Shown here piece after piece: positions 60,400-64,000 of a DNA stretch of 64,000 nt. Source of the stretch: Prevotella sp. (GTDB lineage: Bacteria; Bacteroidota; Bacteroidia; Bacteroidales; Bacteroidaceae). Under the pieces are notes generated by a model. That model made no database searches and was not told the DNA's origin. It saw only the letters and a list, made by a program, of their open reading frames with translations. Numbering within the stretch: the stretch's first letter is position 1; the number at the start of each line of letters is the position of its first letter. The DNA is taken from NCBI GenBank assembly GCA_016287755.1, contig JAEEWT010000007.1, forward strand, positions 1-64,000, read 5' to 3'. Both the position numbers and the translations under genes were made by a program.

Positions 60400-61024
60400 T
60401 GAATGGGGTACGGTTTAATATTGAACGTCCTAATGTTACTTCATCGGTGTACTCGAGTTCGTCGCCCACGGAAATGCCTCGGGCAATGACACTGAGCTTG
60501 ACGGGATAGGAAGCTAGCTTGCGCGAGATATAGAAATTCGTGGTGTCGCCCTCCATCGTACTGCTCAAGGCGAAGATCACCTCTTCAACACCGCCTGCCT
60601 CAACACGCTTGATCAACGAGTTGATCTCGATGTCTGACGGACCGATTCCTTCCATGGGAGAGATGATACCACCCAAGACATGATACAGTCCGTGGTATTG
60701 CTGGGTGTTCTCGATGGCCATCACGTCGCGGATGTTCTCCACCACGCAGATCACGGAACTATCACGACGCTGATCAGAGCAGATTGGACAGAGGTCGGTA
60801 TCGCTGATGTTATGACACACCTTGCAGTACTTCACTTCCTTGCGCATCCTGCTCACTGCCTGGGTAAACGCCTCCACCTCATCCGGTTCCTGACGGAGCA
60901 GGAAGAGTACCAGTCGTAGGGCTGTCTTACGACCGATTCCCGGCAGCTTGGCGAACTCCTCCACGGCGTTCTCCAGTAATTGGGAAGGATAAGGTGTGCC
61001 TTCGCGGGCAAGGGATTGAGACAT
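60392..61024 (-). CDS. recR: Recombination mediator RecR
   Basis: The 210-residue protein has the N-terminal helix-hairpin-helix [16 protein letters not shown], a four-Cys zinc finger [16 protein letters not shown], a Toprim domain [15 protein letters not shown], and the C-terminal VTLGRSIL. It works with RecO and RecF to load RecA at gaps. The start MSQSLAREG (61024) is chosen because the -7 box (61043-61050) precedes it; a TTG further upstream would lie inside the promoter. Confidence 0.96.
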   Translation of the reverse strand: MSQSLAREGTPYPSQLLENAVEEFAKLPGIGRKTALRLVLFLLRQEPDEVEAFTQAVSRMRKEVKYCKVCHNISDTDLCPICSDQRRDSSVICVVENIRDVMAIENTQQYHGLYHVLGGIISPMEGIGPSDIEINSLIKRVEAGGVEEVIFALSSTMEGDTTNFYISRKLASYPVKLSVIARGISVGDELEYTDEVTLGRSILNRTPFNG

Positions 61025-61041
61025 AGAATGCAATTTTGATT

Positions 61042-61082
61042 GCAAAGGTAATGAAAAATCGCGAACTTTTTCGTACCTTTGC
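61042..61082. promoter_or_regulatory. Palindromic divergent promoter recR/yihA
   Basis: The sequence GCAAAGGTA (61042-61050) and its mirror TACCTTTGC (61074-61082) provide outward-facing -7 boxes on the two strands. Between them is AAAAATCGCGAACTTTTTCG. Short tandem copies of AAAAATCGCGAACTT follow at about 61087-61101. The plus-strand box lies 100 bases from yihA, and a second -7 box, TAACTTTG (61157-61164), is closer. Confidence 0.6.
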
Positions 61083-61181
61083 GATAAAAAATCGCGAACT
61101 TACTCCGTCTCGGCATAAAAAAGATTAAAATCTTTTGTTCTGCACTCGACTTTCCGTAACTTTGCAGAAATATTTTATCAT

Positions 61182-61793
61182 ATGGAAATAACAAAAGCAG
61201 AATTCGTGGTGAGTAACCCCACCGTACGCACCTGTCCGAAAGATACGAAACCGGAGTATGCCTTCATCGGCAGAAGTAATGTCGGTAAGTCGAGTCTGAT
61301 CAACATGCTCTGCGCCAGGAAGAACCTTGCCAAGACTTCCTCTACGCCCGGTAAGACACTGCTCATCAACCACTTCATTGTGAACAACGAGTGGTACTTG
61401 GTTGACCTTCCCGGCTACGGTTATGCTAAGCAGAGCAAGACAACCCGTCAGAAACTGGAGCAGATGATCTCCTCGTATATCCTGCAGCGTGAACAGCTCA
61501 TCAACGTGTTCGTGCTGATTGATATCCGTCACGATCCGCAGGTGATCGACCGGGAATTCATCGATTGGTTAGGACAGAGTAATATCCCCTTCTCCATCAT
61601 CTTCACCAAGGCTGATAAGTTAGGACCGGTAAAGGCGAAGATGAACGCCGAGGCGTATATGTCGAAGCTGGAAGACACGTGGGAGATTCTGCCACCCTAC
61701 TTCATCACTTCGGCAGAGAAGAAATTGGGACGTGATGAGGTGCTCGACTATATCGACCGTATCAACAAAGAGTTGAAGAACCCCACGGAATAA
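61182..61793 (+). CDS. yihA: Ribosome-biogenesis GTPase YihA/YsxC (EngB)
   Basis: This 203-residue TRAFAC-class GTPase has G1 [11 protein letters not shown], switch [10 protein letters not shown]3 DLPGYGYAK and G4 TKADK. It acts late in large-subunit assembly and is usually essential. The nearest -7 box is TAACTTTG at 61157-61164, 17 bases before the start. It is followed after six bases by the ABC-F gene. Confidence 0.97.
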   Translation: MEITKAEFVVSNPTVRTCPKDTKPEYAFIGRSNVGKSSLINMLCARKNLAKTSSTPGKTLLINHFIVNNEWYLVDLPGYGYAKQSKTTRQKLEQMISSYILQREQLINVFVLIDIRHDPQVIDREFIDWLGQSNIPFSIIFTKADKLGPVKAKMNAEAYMSKLEDTWEILPPYFITSAEKKLGRDEVLDYIDRINKELKNPTE

Positions 61794-61799
61794 CACATC

Positions 61800-63593
61800 A
61801 TGGCTGTTCCCTTTCTCGACGTACAGGATCTCACGAAATCGTTCGGCGCACAGGTGCTGTTCGAGCATATCTCGTTCAGCATTGCCGAAGGACAGAAGGT
61901 GGGATTGATAGCACAGAATGGTACTGGTAAATCCACCTTGCTCTCGGTGATTACGGGTAAGGAGGGGTATGACGACGGGAAGATCATCTTCCGTCGCGAC
62001 CTGAAAGTGGCCATGCTGGAGCAGTCGCCTATGTTCGATCCCGAAGAGAAGGTGATTGATGCTTGCTTCAATCATCAAGGCGAAGAGGAGAAGGTGCTGC
62101 GGGCCAAGCAGATATTGACACAGCTGAAGATACGCGACCTGCAGCAGCCCATGGGACAGCTCAGCGGCGGTCAGCAGAAACGGGTGGCGCTGGCCAACGT
62201 ACTGATTACGGAACCTGACCTGCTGATTCTCGATGAGCCCACGAACCACCTCGACCTGGAGATGATTGAATGGCTGGAGGGCTATCTGGCACGGGGGAAC
62301 AAAACACTGCTGATGGTGACACACGACCGTTATTTCCTGGACAAGGTGTGTAACCTGATTCTGGAGCTGGATAACCGTACCATCTATACTTACCGCGGCA
62401 ACTATGCGTATTATCTGGAGAAACGACAGGAGCGTATCGACAATACGCGGGCCGAGATTATGCGAGCCAACAACCTGTACCGGCGGGAGCTGGAATGGAT
62501 GCGCAGAATGCCGCAGGCCAGAGGTCATAAGGCCCGCTACCGTGAGGAGGCTTTCTATGAGCTGGAGAAGATTGCCAAGCAGCGCATTGAGGAACGACAG
62601 ATACGTCTGAAATCGCGCAACGTGTATATCGGCTCGAAGATCTTCGAGTGCCAGTATGTTTCTAAAGCTTTTGATCAATTAGTTATTCTCAAAGACTTCT
62701 ACTACAACTTCGCACGCTTCGAGAAGATGGGAATCGTGGGAAGTAACGGAACGGGCAAGAGCACGTTCATCAAGATGCTACTCGGACTGGAGCCCATCGA
62801 CAGTGGGAAGTTCGACATTGGTGATACGGTGCGCTTCGGCTATTTCTCGCAGGAAGGACTGAAGTTCAATGAACAGCAGAAAGTGATTGACGTGATTACC
62901 GACATTGCCGAGTATATCGACATGGGGGGCGGTAAGCATCTCTCTGCCTCGCAGTTCCTGCAGCATTTCCTGTTCACTCCTGAACAGCAGCATAACTATG
63001 TGTATAAGCTCTCGGGCGGTGAGAAACGTAAGCTCTACCTGTGCACAGTACTGATGAAGAACCCGAACTTCCTGGTGCTGGATGAGCCTACGAACGACCT
63101 GGATATCCAGACACTGCAGATCTTAGAGGAGTATTTAGCTGATTTCCCCGGCTGCGTGATTGTGGTGAGTCACGACCGCTACTTTATGGATAAGGTGGTG
63201 GATCATCTGCTGGTGTTCAAAGGGAATGGGGTGATCAAGGACTTCCCCGGAAACTACACGCAATACAGGATGTTTGCGGATAAGGAGGAGAAACCGACTA
63301 ACGAGAAACCAGCCGACAAGAACGAACGCAACAAAGGAAAGACTGAACGTGCGGACGAACAGTCGGCAGAGCCCGCCAAGCGTAAGCTTACTTATAAGGA
63401 ACGACTGGAAATGGCGCAGCTGGAGAAAGATATTGCTACCTTGGAAGAGAAGCAGAAAAGCATTGAGGAAGACCTCTGCAGCGGTATGCTGTCTGTGGAT
63501 GAGCTGACAGAAAAAAGCAAGCTCCTCTCGTCGCTCAAGGATGAGATTGACGAGAAGAGCATGCGCTGGTTGGAATTAGATGAATTAATTTAG
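61800..63593 (+). CDS. ABC-F protein, Uup type
   Basis: The 597-residue protein has two ABC domains with Walker A AQNGTGKSTLL and GSNGTGKSTFI, signature motifs QLSGGQQKRVAL and KLSGGEKRKLYL, Walker B DEPTNHLD and DEPTNDLD, and a linker (NLYRRELEWMRRMPQARGHK). A charged C-terminal extension of about 100 residues (EKDIATLEEKQKSIEEDL) is a coiled coil as in Uup, which binds ribosomes or branched DNA. The TAG stop (63591-63593) overlaps the first unit of a heptamer array. Confidence 0.93.
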   Translation: MAVPFLDVQDLTKSFGAQVLFEHISFSIAEGQKVGLIAQNGTGKSTLLSVITGKEGYDDGKIIFRRDLKVAMLEQSPMFDPEEKVIDACFNHQGEEEKVLRAKQILTQLKIRDLQQPMGQLSGGQQKRVALANVLITEPDLLILDEPTNHLDLEMIEWLEGYLARGNKTLLMVTHDRYFLDKVCNLILELDNRTIYTYRGNYAYYLEKRQERIDNTRAEIMRANNLYRRELEWMRRMPQARGHKARYREEAFYELEKIAKQRIEERQIRLKSRNVYIGSKIFECQYVSKAFDQLVILKDFYYNFARFEKMGIVGSNGTGKSTFIKMLLGLEPIDSGKFDIGDTVRFGYFSQEGLKFNEQQKVIDVITDIAEYIDMGGGKHLSASQFLQHFLFTPEQQHNYVYKLSGGEKRKLYLCTVLMKNPNFLVLDEPTNDLDIQTLQILEEYLADFPGCVIVVSHDRYFMDKVVDHLLVFKGNGVIKDFPGNYTQYRMFADKEEKPTNEKPADKNERNKGKTERADEQSAEPAKRKLTYKERLEMAQLEKDIATLEEKQKSIEEDLCSGMLSVDELTEKSKLLSSLKDEIDEKSMRWLELDELI

Positions 63594-63623
63594 AAGCAAG
63601 AAGCAAGAGGCAAGAAGCAAGAG
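63592..63623. repeat. Heptamer array overlapping the Uup-type stop
   Basis: Units AAGAAGC (63598-63604), AAGAGGC (63605-63611), AAGAAGC (63612-63618) and a partial unit follow an initial AGAAGC that shares AG with the stop codon. The two 7-mers are the same as those between MBL and ruvC at 46883-46980. Confidence 0.9.
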
Positions 63624-63626
63624 TTA

Positions 63627-64000
63627 TCATTGATGCTGCTCGCGCAACAGGTCGTTCACGGTCTTCACGGGATTGAAGGTGGAAAGGGGTACTTCCACGA
63701 ATACCGTACTCCAGTTACTCATGGCTCCGTTCCACAAACCAGGAAGCTCCAATGCCTTCAGTTCTTTTCCTCCTTTACTCTTACTGCTGATGAAACCGGT
63801 GGTCTTGTCAACAAAGGCAGGCAGGTTGAACGGCTCACCCTTGTAGTTCTTCACGGCACACACCAGATCCACGGGATTGAAGTGCGTACCCTCGGTGAAC
63901 ATCTTCATGTAGGCCTCGTTGGTCTTGTCAATCTGACTGCTCTCGAGAATCTGCAATGATACCGTTCCATCCTGGTTGTACGTCAGGAACGGTCCGCCAC
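63627..64000 (-). CDS. DUF4301-like protein, C-terminal part (cut by window edge)
   Basis: The last 124 or so codons of a larger gene are present; the frame runs off the right edge without a stop (it reads GGPFLTYNQDGTVSLQILES at the edge). The blocks ESSQIDKTNEAY, THFNPVDLVCAVKNYKGEPF, GFISSKSKGGKELKALELPG and STFNPVKTVNDLLR resemble the end of DUF4301 proteins of Bacteroidota, of about 500 residues and unknown function. The family call is from memory and moderately sure. It converges on the ABC-F gene. Confidence 0.65.
   Translation of the reverse strand, partial: GGPFLTYNQDGTVSLQILESSQIDKTNEAYMKMFTEGTHFNPVDLVCAVKNYKGEPFNLPAFVDKTTGFISSKSKGGKELKALELPGLWNGAMSNWSTVFVEVPLSTFNPVKTVNDLLREQHQ

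Noticed and set aside
61620..62678. 352-codon minus-strand frame
   Set aside because: It is antisense to yihA and the ABC-F gene; Gln/Leu/His-rich composition is typical of a shadow frame.

Overview
The window looks like a chromosomal segment of a Prevotella-type member of the Bacteroidota. The reasons are promoters of the form TTTG-N19/20-TAnnTTTG, almost no Shine-Dalgarno sequences, a SusC/SusD pair, many lipoproteins, and Bacteroidota-specific families (DUF4293, DUF4421, DUF6057, DUF4301-like). No rRNA, complete prophage, transposase or CRISPR array is visible.

Layout. Positions 1-8.9 kb hold small enzymes and envelope proteins: an acetyltransferase (cut by the window edge), flavodoxin reductase, YjbQ, an acetyl-esterase fused to a GlcG-like domain, a YqiA-like hydrolase, a rhodanese, DUF4421 and two thioredoxin-fold proteins. 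From 8.9 to 9.8 kb lies a gene-poor island with two palindromic repeats and a gene remnant. From 10 to 26 kb is a carbohydrate-use region: GH2 beta-galactosidase with an inserted LamG domain, GH67 alpha-glucuronidase, SusC/SusD and a TIM-barrel-like secreted protein, interspersed with an AlkZ-related protein, AmtB and Hsp20. From 26 to 39 kb are housekeeping genes (ettA, deoD, a FAD/Fe-S dehydrogenase, a TrmH-type methylase, rpsA, rpoZ, bamD, uvrB). From 39 to 53 kb come envelope proteins, rsmG, ruvC, an ABC ATPase and a MORN-protein/glgB operon. From 53.3 to 55.3 kb is a second gene-poor island with tandem repeats, a YoeB-type toxin-antitoxin pair between direct repeats, and a third palindrome. 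From 55.3 kb to the end are pepD, kdsB, a GNAT enzyme, two identical tRNA-Asp genes, a glycosyltransferase, recR, yihA, an Uup-type ABC-F protein and a truncated DUF4301-like gene.

The most unusual content is non-coding. (1) Three palindromes share a conserved left flank and A/T-rich core, but each has a different arm built from tandem 9-mers, and within a copy the two arms are complementary over 25-28 bp without mismatch. (2) Arrays of 7-mers sit at gene ends, overlapping stop codons and in one case the ruvC start codon; two of them form inverted pairs. (3) A 22-bp tandem repeat family occurs beside the palindromes and the toxin-antitoxin locus. (4) A mobile-looking promoter repeat recurs upstream of unrelated genes with a conserved spacer.

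All functional names rest on motif and family recognition by eye. No database search was run.
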